A stretch of DNA of 64,000 nt from Xiphydria camelus (lineage: Eukaryota > Arthropoda > Insecta > Hymenoptera > Xiphydriidae), in assembly GCA_963678675.1 (NCBI GenBank), contig OY783195.1, forward strand, positions 7,326,001 to 7,390,000, read 5' to 3'. Both the position numbers and the translations under genes were made by a program. The notes below the pieces were generated by a model that saw only the letters and a program-made list of their open reading frames with translations, ran no database searches and was not told the DNA's origin. Below, one piece after another: positions 53,905 through 64,000 of the stretch (the stretch's first letter is position 1; every line of letters starts with the position of its first letter).

Positions 53905-54088
53905 GACTGCAGCATTCAATTTCGGTCCAGAGTGATCGCCCGACGCTCTTTGCGACAGGTCGATTCTTAGGTTTTAGGGGTCGCTGATCATGAAAATGAT
54001 AGTCATGTGATTAAAAGTCTTCCCCGTAAAAAGTTACAGGTAGCAACTTCTGATAGTGATTCTAAATTTTTTACGGACTTCCACCGAG
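53905..54088 (+). other. Possible continuation of Myb/SANT-like ORF
   Basis: Contains a coding-like ADHENDSHVIKSLPRKKLQV stretch in another frame after an unexplained segment at 53910-53990. Weak evidence. Confidence 0.25.
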
Positions 54089-54300
54089 AAAAATAATTCG
54101 CCGATCCAGGTAACCGTTGGTATAAATAGTGCTAAGAATATATTTATTTAAGTCAAACATATCGTAATTGAATCAAGTATATATATTATTTGAATCAAGT
54201 GTAGATTCGTTCAATTCCATAAACGTACACTTATCCTAATTAAACATGTTATTGGAACTACTCATGTCGACGGTTCCTTGGATCGGCGAATTATTTTTTT
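54089..54300. mobile_element. 212-bp MITE
   Basis: AATAATTCGCCGATCCA at the left and its complement at the right, continuing inward with GGTAACCGTTGG and GTCGACGGTTCC. No clear target duplication. Confidence 0.65.
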
Positions 54301-54536
54301 CAGTCTTTCTTAAAACTGTTTCTAATCAGATCGACGATCGAGAGGTGAATGTGACAGACGCTCCGTATAGTTTGTGATAATCGTTTGCATCTTTTTCGAA
54401 TAATCAAGATAGTGAACGGAAGGAGTGGTATTTTTCTCTGGTTGCTTGTGCATAAAGAGCAGGAAAGGAGACATCAGTATCTCAGAAGAAGTGCCATCAG
54501 ATAAGTTACTTCCTAACTGACCGTTTTAACCTCATT

Positions 54537-54953
54537 TTGATCACGTATGAAGGACAAATAACTTTGTGGTTATTCTATTTTTGTTTTCAGCGTCATAATA
54601 ATGTGCCTGCCCAGGGATTCACGACCTTGCAAAGGGATTCACGACTGTTAAAGAAGTGCCTGGGAAACAGGTTTTCAAAAATACAGCACTACATGCTTGT
54701 ATCGAAGGTACATGAAGTTTGTTGGTTATTAGTACTCGCTAATAATTGTTTCTTTCCACTGTATTACCTTATAATATTATATTATATTTCAGAGGCACTT
54801 TTAATAAAGTTTACCAAAGACGACTGTACTACATTAACGAAGAAAGATATTCAAGCAGCTCTACAGTCAATTTTTAATAACGTTAAAGACTGGAATGGCA
54901 ATCGGAAAATGCGTGCTAAAAGTGGTTCAGGCTCGAAAGTGCAGCTAACATAA
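54537..54953 (+). CDS. 138-residue ORF, unrecognised
   Basis: Contains TTLTKKDIQAALQSIFNNVK near the C-terminus. It might be the end of a spliced DNA-binding protein related to the Myb/SANT-like ORF upstream. No family is recognised. The central part is hydrophobic and may be intronic, with a TTTCAG at 54792. Confidence 0.25.
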   Translation: MITYEGQITLWLFYFCFQRHNNVPAQGFTTLQRDSRLLKKCLGNRFSKIQHYMLVSKVHEVCWLLVLANNCFFPLYYLIILYYISEALLIKFTKDDCTTLTKKDIQAALQSIFNNVKDWNGNRKMRAKSGSGSKVQLT

Positions 54954-55354
54954 AGTCCATCATAGTACTATAATACCATTTGGCATAAATATTATCGTAA
55001 CAAGAGTTACTTTGTGAGAAACTGTCATTATTGAAATACGATGTTCTTATTTGCAACTGTCGAATTTACATTAGCAATATGAAAATAATGATGAAAATGT
55101 TTTAACTTACATCTGATGAACTTTATTAATATAAGTTTATAGTATGTACAGCACAAAATAGAGTTCTGGTGCAAACATTATTAATTTATGAAGCACAGCA
55201 CTACTTTCCAAATTCTAACACTGCTAATATTTTTATACTATAACAATAATTCTTTTAAGATTTGTATATAGTATCAATAACCACAAGCTTACAAAAATAT
55301 ATTAAGGTAAATATACTAGTAGTTTGAAATTAACACATATAATATGTATCACAA
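54954..55354. other. Unassigned AT-rich DNA
   Basis: No gene or repeat seen. Confidence 0.4.
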
Positions 55355-56504
55355 AAACAAGGATTAGACACACCTGGAATAAGTTCTGAGGGTATGGAAA
55401 TAAGTTTTGAACCACCACCAAAACGTATCCGAGTGGATCCCGATAACCATGAAGTGGTATTGCCAGACCAGGAGAATCCTGTAATCGAGATAAACTTAGA
55501 ACTCTCTCGGAGCAAAAGTTTTAATGTTTATCTCAGAAGCACACATTAGAATACACACTGCCACGATGAAATATGTAGATAAGCAAATGGATGACGTAGA
55601 TGTTGGAAGACAAGTCCATAATGCATCTTTCACGGCATTCAACATATTAAGACAGAAGAGCAGGAGGGGGGGGGGGATCTTCTAAGGAAGCTTTATTCTT
55701 AATTCAAGGTATCAGAGCCCACCATCGAAATGTGGATTTCGCACTTGATAGGAAAGTTGCTTTGGATTTGCTGACCAATGCTGCGTTGAACAATGGTTTA
55801 ACATTTGAGAAAAACGCCAAATGGTTTGGAGTAGCTTGCCCAATCTTTGATTTCCTAGCCACATTTGGGTTGAGAATAACTGAACAAAGAGTGGGGGTTA
55901 AGAAAATTAAAGTCGGGAAAGATAAGGGGACAAACTCGACGTTGGAATTTGACGCATGGAGGTGGGGCATACTTCCAGAACATGAAATTTTATGCGGTGG
56001 AATTAACTATCCCCCAGAGAAAAAGTCATCTATGGCACAAAGTCTAAGGCCGGCTTGCTTATTCATACTCGCGACTACCAAAGCAGAATTCTCAGATAAG
56101 TGGGTGAAAGCTTGCAATCGTGAATTAAAAATGATAGAGTATAAAAATGATATAATACGGTTTGTGAAAAATGGCAAAGCATCAGAAGTGGCACCTCTAA
56201 TTAGAGCAGTAGGTGACCTATTACTTGTGACCACTACTAGGCAAGCACAAAGAATATGCTTTCCACCAAACTTATTTGCCAAGTCATTCAGAGACCAGAA
56301 AATGTGATACCAGGGGTAAAAGACAAAATATCAAGAGAGACTCTTTTGAACGAGATGAACTTTTCAGGGAAAGGGGGTTATATTCTCTATAGGATCATGT
56401 GCGGAGAGGATTTGACCATCGCAGGGAAAGGAATCACTATAGAAAAAGCCAAGCAAATAGTATTCCACGCTATTCCTACTAGCAGTAGACACATTCCCTT
56501 TTAA
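55355..56504 (+). pseudogene. Broken ORF, candidate endogenous viral nucleoprotein-like sequence
   Basis: A coding region of about 380 codons with no introns, broken by frame changes: near 55515, at the G-run 55667-55676, and near 56300. The largest piece is open from about 55681 (ATG-less) through 56307, and the last piece ends at 56504. No transposase, RT or recombinase motif is present. The composition is helical and non-repetitive. The absence of any TE signature and an intron-less body suggest an integrated copy of an RNA-virus nucleoprotein gene, but this is inference without a search; it may equally be an unknown cellular or TE protein. Confidence 0.35.
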
Positions 56505-56694
56505 ACCTATGAAGAGTAAGATTTATAGATAATTTACATAACAAACATAACAAACGCCCTAGTGTATAGTAGTATTACGAAAGTATTGTGTTTTTAGTTT
56601 TAATATTTTAGTATAAATACTGTATCAGCAATTCAAGCGAAAAGTACATATTATTAGTGCAAGTAGTAACGCAGTCATGGTAGTGCATATTAAC

Positions 56695-56773
56695 CATTAG
56701 AAGACGGGGGTGGTTCCTTTAGGGACCACCCTGAGAACACAAACTATTAAAAAAAATCCCCGTCCTCTAAAGG
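56695..56773. mobile_element. 79-bp piggyBac-type MITE with TTAA duplication
   Basis: CCATTAGAAGACGGGG and the inverted CCCCGTCCTCTAAAGG form the ends. TTAA flanks both sides (56691-56694 and 56774-56777). The interior includes the hairpin GGTGGTTCC TTTA GGGACCACC. Confidence 0.7.
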
Positions 56774-56779
56774 TTAACA

Positions 56780-58590
56780 GTGTATGAACTAGAAATACCT
56801 ACCAATTAAAAATGCGTAATATTAATACAGGTGTTACATATATTAAATATATGTTATATTATTTCAATCTTTGTTAGGATGAAAACTTGAATCGCGTTAC
56901 CTCACTAATTATGAACTTTTCTTATGTTACTTTTGGCCCATGTTCGGACAATACTTTTTTTAAGGTTACATTTTTATCTACAATAAAGTCCTATTTCGAT
57001 ACGAGACAAAAGTTTATATAATAAAAATGACGAGATAATATCGTTTCAAATTTCAATAGAAAGAAAAGTAAAATATGTATTTGTTATATATTAATAGTTT
57101 TAATATCCGACTAAAAAGGTTTACATTACTCTAATGTAATATATTAATTATAAAATAAATTTATAACATTTTTTCGAAATTATTGCTCTTATTTAGCACC
57201 CTGCCATTTAAAATTAGTTTGTGGTTAATAAAATTTACTCTACTAGGGCTCTCATCGGGCTTCCGCATTGGGCCCCGATCAGGTTTGCATGCTAAGGCCA
57301 TCATCTCCAAACCGCGTTACAAAAGTCATCGGGCCCTGAACGGGCAGCCCAGTCGGGACCTTATCATGGTATCAGGCATGCCACGCCAGGGCCCGATAAA
57401 TGCCTTCTACAGATTTCTACTCGGGTTCGTAGATCGCCTTCCGGAGAAACCGGTTTTCCATTGTTTGGTTATTACGTTAGGTTCGGCCGTGTCTTATATA
57501 CGTCCGCGGCTACGTTAGGCTACATTCGCGTAATTGAATTCCGCTGCGAGTACGGACGGTGGCGTATTATTGGGTCAAAGGATATACAGGATCCTTCCCA
57601 TTTCCTATGCAAATTGAGTAGACAAGGTCTGCAGCCCCTTTCCTTCCGTCCTGCCGCTTTCTCGAACTTATTTCGGTCGTTTATTCCCGCGGTGATGGCA
57701 GGCGTCGGCGTCGTACTGCGAACTGTTTTCGCGCCGGGAACTGCCGCTCTTTCGCGGTACAGTAAACTTCGAAATTGTCTGTTGCCGATGCCGCGCCATT
57801 CGGCGGGTTCGAGTCCAAGATATTTTATTGGGGCCTCTCGAAAATGAGTTCCTTTAATCTCACAGTAGTCCGGTAAAATGTAATTTCTTTATTTTTCAAA
57901 ATAGTTCATTATTTCGTGTTTAGTTTTGTTTTGTTTTGCAAGATTAAAATTCGAATTTATTTTATCAATTGTTCTCATTTATACATACAAATATGTAATA
58001 TTAATTGTACTATGTAAAGTAGTATCGAGTTTCCCCATTTTTTAATATATTTTCCTAGAAGCCTACACCAAGAGCAGCTTTCCGTTTATCCCGTAAACAG
58101 TGAATTTGCTCGCGTTCTAACGAGATTCTCCCCTAGGAAATGTGTAAGGCGTCCGTGTATGTACATTTTGCTTTCTCGAATAGTTATAATAAGTTCGCCC
58201 GCTTTGCCGTCGGAGAGGCCATTAACTCTTTCTTTTTTCACGTCACGAGATATACTGGATAAATTGCCGCTCTTTTGGTACTTACACGATAAGAAATTCA
58301 TGGCAGTTTTTCTTACGATGGCACCCTTAATTTACTGTTGGATATTGCCCTAGAGTATTATAAGTTTGGTAATAAGTTTCATGCTTTTATATCCTTTTAC
58401 GTTCACGTCATACATACGTATAATAATTACCATTGCCGTACACTTATACAGCACTGACGTACACTCTTGACAATACTTTGTATTACATTTTTACTGGTAT
58501 CCTTACCATAAGAAATAACGCGACGTATAATTGAAATCAGATCTTATTATGAAACGTATCTTATATATTATTTCTTGTAGGTGATTTTTC
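56780..58590. other. Unassigned DNA
   Basis: AT-rich to 57230, then a GC-richer stretch (57240-57840) with repeated GGGCCC and ATCGGG motifs somewhat like 62270-62350. No domain in the ORFs at 57183-57847. Confidence 0.3.
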
Positions 58591-59560
58591 GTGACAAACC
58601 CATTTTTTCCCTTTCAGTTTTACGAATGTACCGAAGATACCTTTGTCTTTCAAAAGGGCGCACTTGTCGGTTGGTTACAGGATGCATCCAAGACCACGCA
58701 AACGACTGAAAAGTTTCATTACTTGCGAACGACTATCAGGCGAGGCCCTATCATTGATTGCCTCCATACCGCTCGCACCGGAGAACTTCAAGGAAGAATG
58801 GACCATCAATCTTACTCAATCCATATCATCTATCAGTATGAGTTCGGGGTAAGACACGCCACAACGGTTGCTCTCGCCTGGTTGTACAGTGAACCAGGAC
58901 GTTGGCTCACCTACGTCGCTAATTGGGTGGTTGATATTCAGCGTCCATTACCAACCGCACACTATCATCATATCGAAGGTTTCGACAATCTAGCTGACTG
59001 CGCTTCGAGAGGAATAACGACTTCGGAACTGGAATCCCATCCATTATTGCGGACGGGACCAGCACGGCTATCAACAATAATCACATCTTAGCCTTCAGAA
59101 GATACGCACCCAGAGCCTGTACTCATTCCTGAAGAGCGCGTCTCCAGTCATGCTAGCAACATTGCTCCACAACTGGAATACAATCTCCTCACACACTATT
59201 CAGACCTGACTCGGTTGACATGTACTACTGCATGGTGCCTGCAATTATTAAATAATTTGCGAACATGGGAAGCCTCTCGACAAGGTCCCCTGCTCCTCAG
59301 TAGCAGTCTCTCCGCGTACGAGGTTAGAATGGTAGCTCATCGCTGGGTCTATGTGGAACAGCGACACCTCTTCGAATTGGAAATTACTGCACTGTCGTTC
59401 AATCAACCAAGCAGAATCAAGGGACCTTTGGTCCCCCTCAATCCATTCTTTGATCAAAACGGTCTTCTGCGTGTAGGAGGACGACTACGCCTTTCGGGTA
59501 GCCTTTGACTCGGCCCATCCCATAATTGTATCACAGACTTCACCTCTTGCGTAATTGATC
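58591..59560 (+). pseudogene. BEL/Pao pol fragment (RNase H and integrase start)
   Basis: RNase H end: ALAWLYSEPGRWLTYVANWV and HHIEGFDNLADCASRG. After a stop at 59090 and a gap come TTAWCLQLLNNLRTW and PLNPFFDQNGLLRVGGRLRL, the integrase N-terminal region. The first 150 bp (58600-58740) is less clear. It is related to but distinct from the element at 25857-27655. Stops and frame changes make it inactive. Confidence 0.75.
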
Positions 59561-59599
59561 ATCAGACACCATCACCATCGAATTCTTCATAGCGGTCCG

Positions 59600-59999
59600 C
59601 AGCTCTGCTACTTTACGCAGCAAAGGTTAGCCTTTATAAAGAAGGCAAATGTAATGTAGCAAGTTTTATAGGGCTATTAGATTCACCGCAAGCAAATGAA
59701 ACAATAAAGAATTTGCAAACACTTAATACATCGAAATTGCCTATAAAGATGATGCCCGAGGAAGCATTAGCACTTGTGGTGCAATCGCGACTAACAAAAT
59801 ACCAGTATAATGAAATACGTAATGAAAATAAGAAACGTAATGCCCATGTATACTCAAGTTATGAACAAAAGTAAGTTGTAAAAAACCAATGTTATCCTCT
59901 TAATATTACCATATCAGAAAATGAAGGAGAAGTTTCCTTGAAAAATATTCTAGATATTACCATGCAAAGACTTATGAAAGTGCAGAAAGATCCCAAGTA
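59600..59999 (+). pseudogene. Unclassified TE-associated ORF fragment
   Basis: LLYAAKVSLYKEGKCNVASF, EALALVVQSRLTKYQYNEIR and, after a stop, QCYPLNITISENEGEVSLKN and LDITMQRLMKVQKD. The pattern resembles a protein common near TEs in insects and cnidarians (QY..IR...K..N then a CYP motif). I cannot name its class. Confidence 0.4.
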
Positions 60000-60207
60000 G
60001 TAAAATTGAACTTGAGTTTGCCCTAAACATTCTACCTCATGTAGGAGGTAAAGGATTAAAACCGATTTTAAATTAAATTAAAAACTAGGCCCTGCTTAGC
60101 ACCTACAAGATCGAGTTATTTCCCGAATCCGAGGTTTAAGGAGGAAATAAGAGGGTGCAATTTTAGGGGGCTGTCGGCATTTGGCGCACGTCAAAGGGAA
60201 GTAATAT

Positions 60208-60290
60208 AGGAAATATATATATATATATATGTATATGGAGTATATATGTATATCTATATATATATACCATATATGTATATAAATATTATA
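60208..60290. repeat. (TA)n-rich microsatellite
   Basis: Alternating AT with TGTATATGG variants. Confidence 0.85.
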
Positions 60291-60612
60291 ATAAAGTAAC
60301 AGATTTGTTCTAAAAAACATCGACTAATTTACAGGGGAGATTTAAAAGGACTCTGGAGAGAGTTCTTCCACATTTTTTACACTCTTAATTATAAGGCCCT
60401 TCTAATTAAAAAAAATATTGTAAAGAACTTTTTCCGAGATCACATGGGGTTCCAAGTATTCGTGCTGACCGACTATGTATTAAATATAACGTATTAATGA
60501 GACACAAACAATTGAGAATCGAGTTTAATCGTCTTCATTGTATCCAATTTCGATTGCTCCTTTGTTCTTATCATATAATATTCGAAAGTGGTTATAACAG
60601 AAAAACGAAAAG

Positions 60613-61348
60613 ATGGCTTTTAGACCAGCACCCGAAAACTCAGGAAGACTTCGAGGGATGTTGGAAGCGGGCGTGCGAACTGCGGATGTAGCAGAGACCA
60701 TGAACTGTACTATCCGTACTGTACAACGCTGGATGAAACGGCTGAACGAGGAAGAGCCTCTCCAGGATGAGCGTTATCATAATGGGCCTCAGAGGGTTAC
60801 AACACCAGAAGAGGATGAAGCCATTAGGGATACGATGACAGAACACCCCTTCCAACCAGCGAAAGCGATTCCACATAACTTAAACATTGGAATCAACCGG
60901 TTTACAGCACGTCGCAGATTACACAAAACTGGTATCCACTGCAAGAAGACAGCGAAGGAAATTTTGCTCACGGAAAGGAATAGGGAACAACGGATTGACT
61001 TTGCCGTGCGTCACTTAAATATGACCGTCGAAGAGTGGCGACGAGTTATTTTCATGGACGAGAAAGTATTCTCCACTGATAAGGACGGCCGGTATCGAGT
61101 TTGGCGACTTGATAATATTCGATACGAGCCCGAAAATGTTCTGCCAGTCGTGAACAACGGCCGCTCCACTGCAGCCTATTGGGGATGGATGTCCGGCGAT
61201 GGCGTGGGAAATCTCGTCGAAATACGAAGAAACTTAAATGCCGAGCAGAGAGTACGTCGATTTGCTTGATGGTGTAATGCTACCGGCTGTACGAGAACGA
61301 TATCCCGAAGATGAGCTACCGATCATCTGTGTCGTCGAGGACGCTTGA
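60613..61348 (+). pseudogene. Tc1-like transposase, 3' truncated and frameshifted
   Basis: ATG 60613. The N-terminal paired-like HTH region (MLEAGVRTADVAETMNCTIR, TVQRWMKRL) is followed by VIFMDEKVFSTDKDG with the first catalytic Asp. A frame slip near 61245 leads to VDLLDGVMLPAVRERYPEDE and CVVEDA with the second Asp; the third Asp or Glu is missing because the copy ends near 61350. Confidence 0.75.
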
Positions 61349-62569
61349 CGCTGATAACAAAACCGGAAAATGTTACGAGTAGCAAAGATGTTTGCAAGAA
61401 GTAACAGGAAATAATAGGAAGTATAATCTTGCCTATCCATGATCATTGCGTCCAAAGTTGTCTCTCCGGACTCATTCGAGCTTCCATCAAATCTATAGTT
61501 ATAGATATACTTAAAGTTAGATATCAGCAGATGGTTTCGAGATCCCTCCGGAAGTTTTCCGACGCAACCTAATGTAACATTTAATACTAAATAATTGTGA
61601 GAAAATAATATCCTGGACCATACTGCTTATGTCGCAAGTGGTTAACACGACGACCACAGTGAGATTCCTAGATTGAATCAACTTTCATTAAAATCTAACA
61701 CTCCATTTACTGCAGCAATACGTCAAATGTTCTCGGTTATAATTATCTCGGAGATTATAATAAAGTGATGTTACGCGGATCTGAAAGCTCTTAACTATCC
61801 TGGAGTCATCTAGGAGTTTGTCTCAATCCGTTTTAATTAATACTATACTTATAAAGTAATATTTATCTTACAGGGTTTGGTTTACATCAAAGCTTTTCAG
61901 TAAGTCTTATACGTATAATTGGAAAAAATAAACTTTGATATATTCCATATTCCTGAAACGTGCGTTACGATGATGACTTAATAAATAAACAGAGATAATA
62001 ATTGCACAAAAACAATAAAATTAATTTATTACTTTAATTAATTACAATGATTATGTTTACAGTTTCTTTTGAAGTTTGAATGAACATTTAATTTTACTTT
62101 ACATTATCGACATTTTATTTAAATAACATTAATTTCATTTTCTTTCACTTTAATTATCACTACTTTACACTATTCCTTTTTACATGCTCCTGGGTGTACC
62201 TACATGTTTTCTTACGCATGCATAATAGTTTCCATGGAGAAATAACACAAAATATTTTTGGTCCGAACCTTCCTATTGGGAATTCCTTGTCGGAACCTGA
62301 TCGGGTCCAGCCATATGATCTGGTTGACCCGATGAAATTTCTAGCCGGGTACATAATTATTTTCCCTCCTTTTGTGAACCTAGAAACCCTTAAAATAATT
62401 AAAGAATATTATTATACGTTATTTTTAATTTTATTATATTCATTTATTTATGCACCAAACGTTACATTTCAGCCAAATTTTTTTTATTTTCACAAGACTT
62501 TTCGTTTACAGACTCTTTGTTCTCATAACCACATTTTGCACAAAAATAATAATTAGACAATACACAATC
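61349..62569. other. Unassigned AT-rich DNA
   Basis: No gene seen; a short GATCGGGTCCAG and GTTGACCCGATG inverted motif at about 62300-62335. Confidence 0.35.
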
Positions 62570-62989
62570 TTTATGAAGTATTTAAGATTTCTAAAAGACA
62601 GCAATCTTTATATTGCAAAAGAATATAAAACAGATCAATTACAAACTGAATATTTTCTTGTAAAGTATTTTTCACCCGATGGGGTGAAACTAAATTAGGT
62701 TTTATACGTTATTTTATTAAAGCTATGAAAGAATGTCATTGTATGCTTACGATGTCACTGCATTGGTCAACACTTCGGTATCATTCAAGAAGTTCCAATT
62801 GTGCAGGTTTTTCAGGCCACAGGTGATCGATTCACTTATGCGACCACGAAATGTCTATGCCAAGTTCAGGTGACCGACAATATTTTGGCTGTACCAGTAC
62901 AATCTTTACACACTGTGTGTGTCTTTATAAACATTGGAGACAATGAAGTATATGTTGGCATACCGGTAAACGATAAAGAGTTGGAATAA
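62570..62989 (+). pseudogene. TNP2-like transposase C-terminus, second copy
   Basis: LRFLKDSNLYIAKEY near 62580, a stop, then, in another frame, VQVTDNILAVPVQSLHTVCV and YVGIPVNDKELE. The order parallels 2488-2882. Only this part of the element is left; the rest is outside or lost. Confidence 0.5.
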
Positions 62990-63589
62990 ATTGAATACAA
63001 AACTTTGCCTACCGAAATATTGTGTATTCTCTATAGTTCTAATAAATAACAAATAAATTTTGGGCGAATATATATGTGGATTAAAATTAATAAATAATAA
63101 TGATTGATTATTTGTTTATGCCTAAGTTTTTAATGTAGTAATTCATGTAGTAATAAACTTTTGGAAATAAAGTGGTTTCAGTGAAATTTAAATAGGTTTT
63201 TTCATTCTTCTTATAAAATATTCTTTTATTAGTGATCAAAAAAGGAAAGCAGAAAGTGGGGAATACGTATACGTGGGGTTTCATGTATTTTTCACACAAA
63301 AATTTCGATGTATTAAATAAAGCGAACAAATTATCATTCACTACATCGTAGAGGAGTTATAGGCTTAATATAGGTGATATTTGCAAAAGGTAAAAGATGA
63401 TTGCGGAAATTTAGGCTAAAAAGGATGTTAGCAAAAGGTAGTAGGACCTCTAAGCGGAAATCAGGAGTGTTGGAAAATAGAATGTAGGGTTTTCAGGAGG
63501 AACTTAGAATTATTTTAGATGTTCTTTGTCTTAATACAAATTGGGAAAACATATCCTGATGAAGTAATATAATTAACAGCAAGTCATAA

Positions 63590-63892
63590 ATGGGGTTGCG
63601 CGAAGGGGCAGAAGGATTTAACAAGTGTAAGCAGAAATTCGAAAACCACAATACTTCTGAATATGATGATGGATATTTATCTGACATAATGTCTTTTGTC
63701 CCACTTGAATTACGTCACAAAACGAACGTTATAGTATGGAAAAATATAAAAGCATCTTCTGTCAGACATTGTCGCCCAATCAAAATTATATTTTCTAAGG
63801 AATCAGAAACTTTAGTTAAACAAGAAGTGACAAAAATTGAGAGGCAAATTTCCAACCTTAAGGCTTCTAGCTTCGAGATAGATAGAATATAA
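63590..63892 (+). CDS. 100-residue ORF, unrecognised
   Basis: Opens with TTG and reads GLREGAEGFNKCKQKFENHN, then a long helix. No family is known to me. It may be part of a TE extending past the window. Confidence 0.2.
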   Translation: MGLREGAEGFNKCKQKFENHNTSEYDDGYLSDIMSFVPLELRHKTNVIVWKNIKASSVRHCRPIKIIFSKESETLVKQEVTKIERQISNLKASSFEIDRI

Positions 63893-64000
63893 TGCATGAG
63901 TACTCATATGTTGTATGTGACGCTGGTTGACAGCAAGGTTTGCAGTTAAATTACTAATACCAGCAGTAGCAATTGTTACATCTATGGCGCAAAACCATCT

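Overview
This window reads as animal nuclear DNA, most likely from an insect. It is AT-rich, has GT-AG introns and polyadenylation-type signals, and shows no operons or ribosome binding sites. Almost every recognisable open reading frame belongs to a transposable element (TE). Several families (BEL/Pao, Ty3/gypsy, DIRS, PIF/Harbinger with MADF partners, SWIM/YqaJ elements, TNP2-like elements) are common in insects, including Hymenoptera; I cannot name the species. No housekeeping gene, rRNA or tRNA was recognised, and the product calls rest on motif reading, not database searches.

Layout. 0.1-3.4 kb: a decayed TNP2-like transposase carrying a palindromic insertion. 4.4-6.3 kb: a gag-only Ty3/gypsy-type element with two LTRs and a 4-bp target duplication. 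8.9-9.4 kb: a BEL LTR fragment split by a 238-bp MITE. 9.7-17.3 kb: a PIF/Harbinger element interrupted by two solo LTRs and by an almost complete 5.1-kb DIRS-like tyrosine-recombinase retroelement. 17.6-23.3 kb: hairpins, MITEs and the first copy of a 2.3-kb duplication that ends in a truncated MADF gene. 23.8-25.1 kb: a SWIM/YqaJ nuclease relic. 25.9-28.7 kb: the 3' half and LTR of a BEL/Pao element. 28.7-30.1 kb: Harbinger, MADF and Mutator-like fragments. 30.9-37.6 kb: the second duplicate joined to a nearly intact PIF/Harbinger element whose transposase and MADF genes interlock on opposite strands. 38.1-39.8 kb: gypsy pol and another YqaJ relic. 39.9-42.3 kb: an intact Tc1/mariner-superfamily (DD41D spacing) element with inverted arms of about 660 bp. 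43.2-44.0 kb: an internally deleted Harbinger. 45.2-46.7 kb: possible LTR-element remnants. 46.9-51.0 kb: mostly unassigned DNA. 51.0-53.6 kb: a large fold-back element inserted in a Myb/SANT-like ORF. 55.4-56.5 kb: a broken ORF that may be an endogenous viral nucleoprotein-like sequence. 58.6-61.3 kb: BEL/Pao, unclassified TE and Tc1-like relics. 62.6-63.0 kb: a second TNP2-like C-terminus.

The nesting can be ordered in time from target-site duplications. The oldest readable layer is the Harbinger element at 9.7-17.3 kb; the DIRS-like element and the LTRs came later. Two units look close to functional. In the DIRS-like element, gag (with one phase-consistent intron), RT/RNase H and recombinase are all open, and the internal complementary region records the circle junction. 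In the Harbinger element at 34.3-37.4 kb the 414-residue transposase is open, but its MADF partner has lost its ATG.
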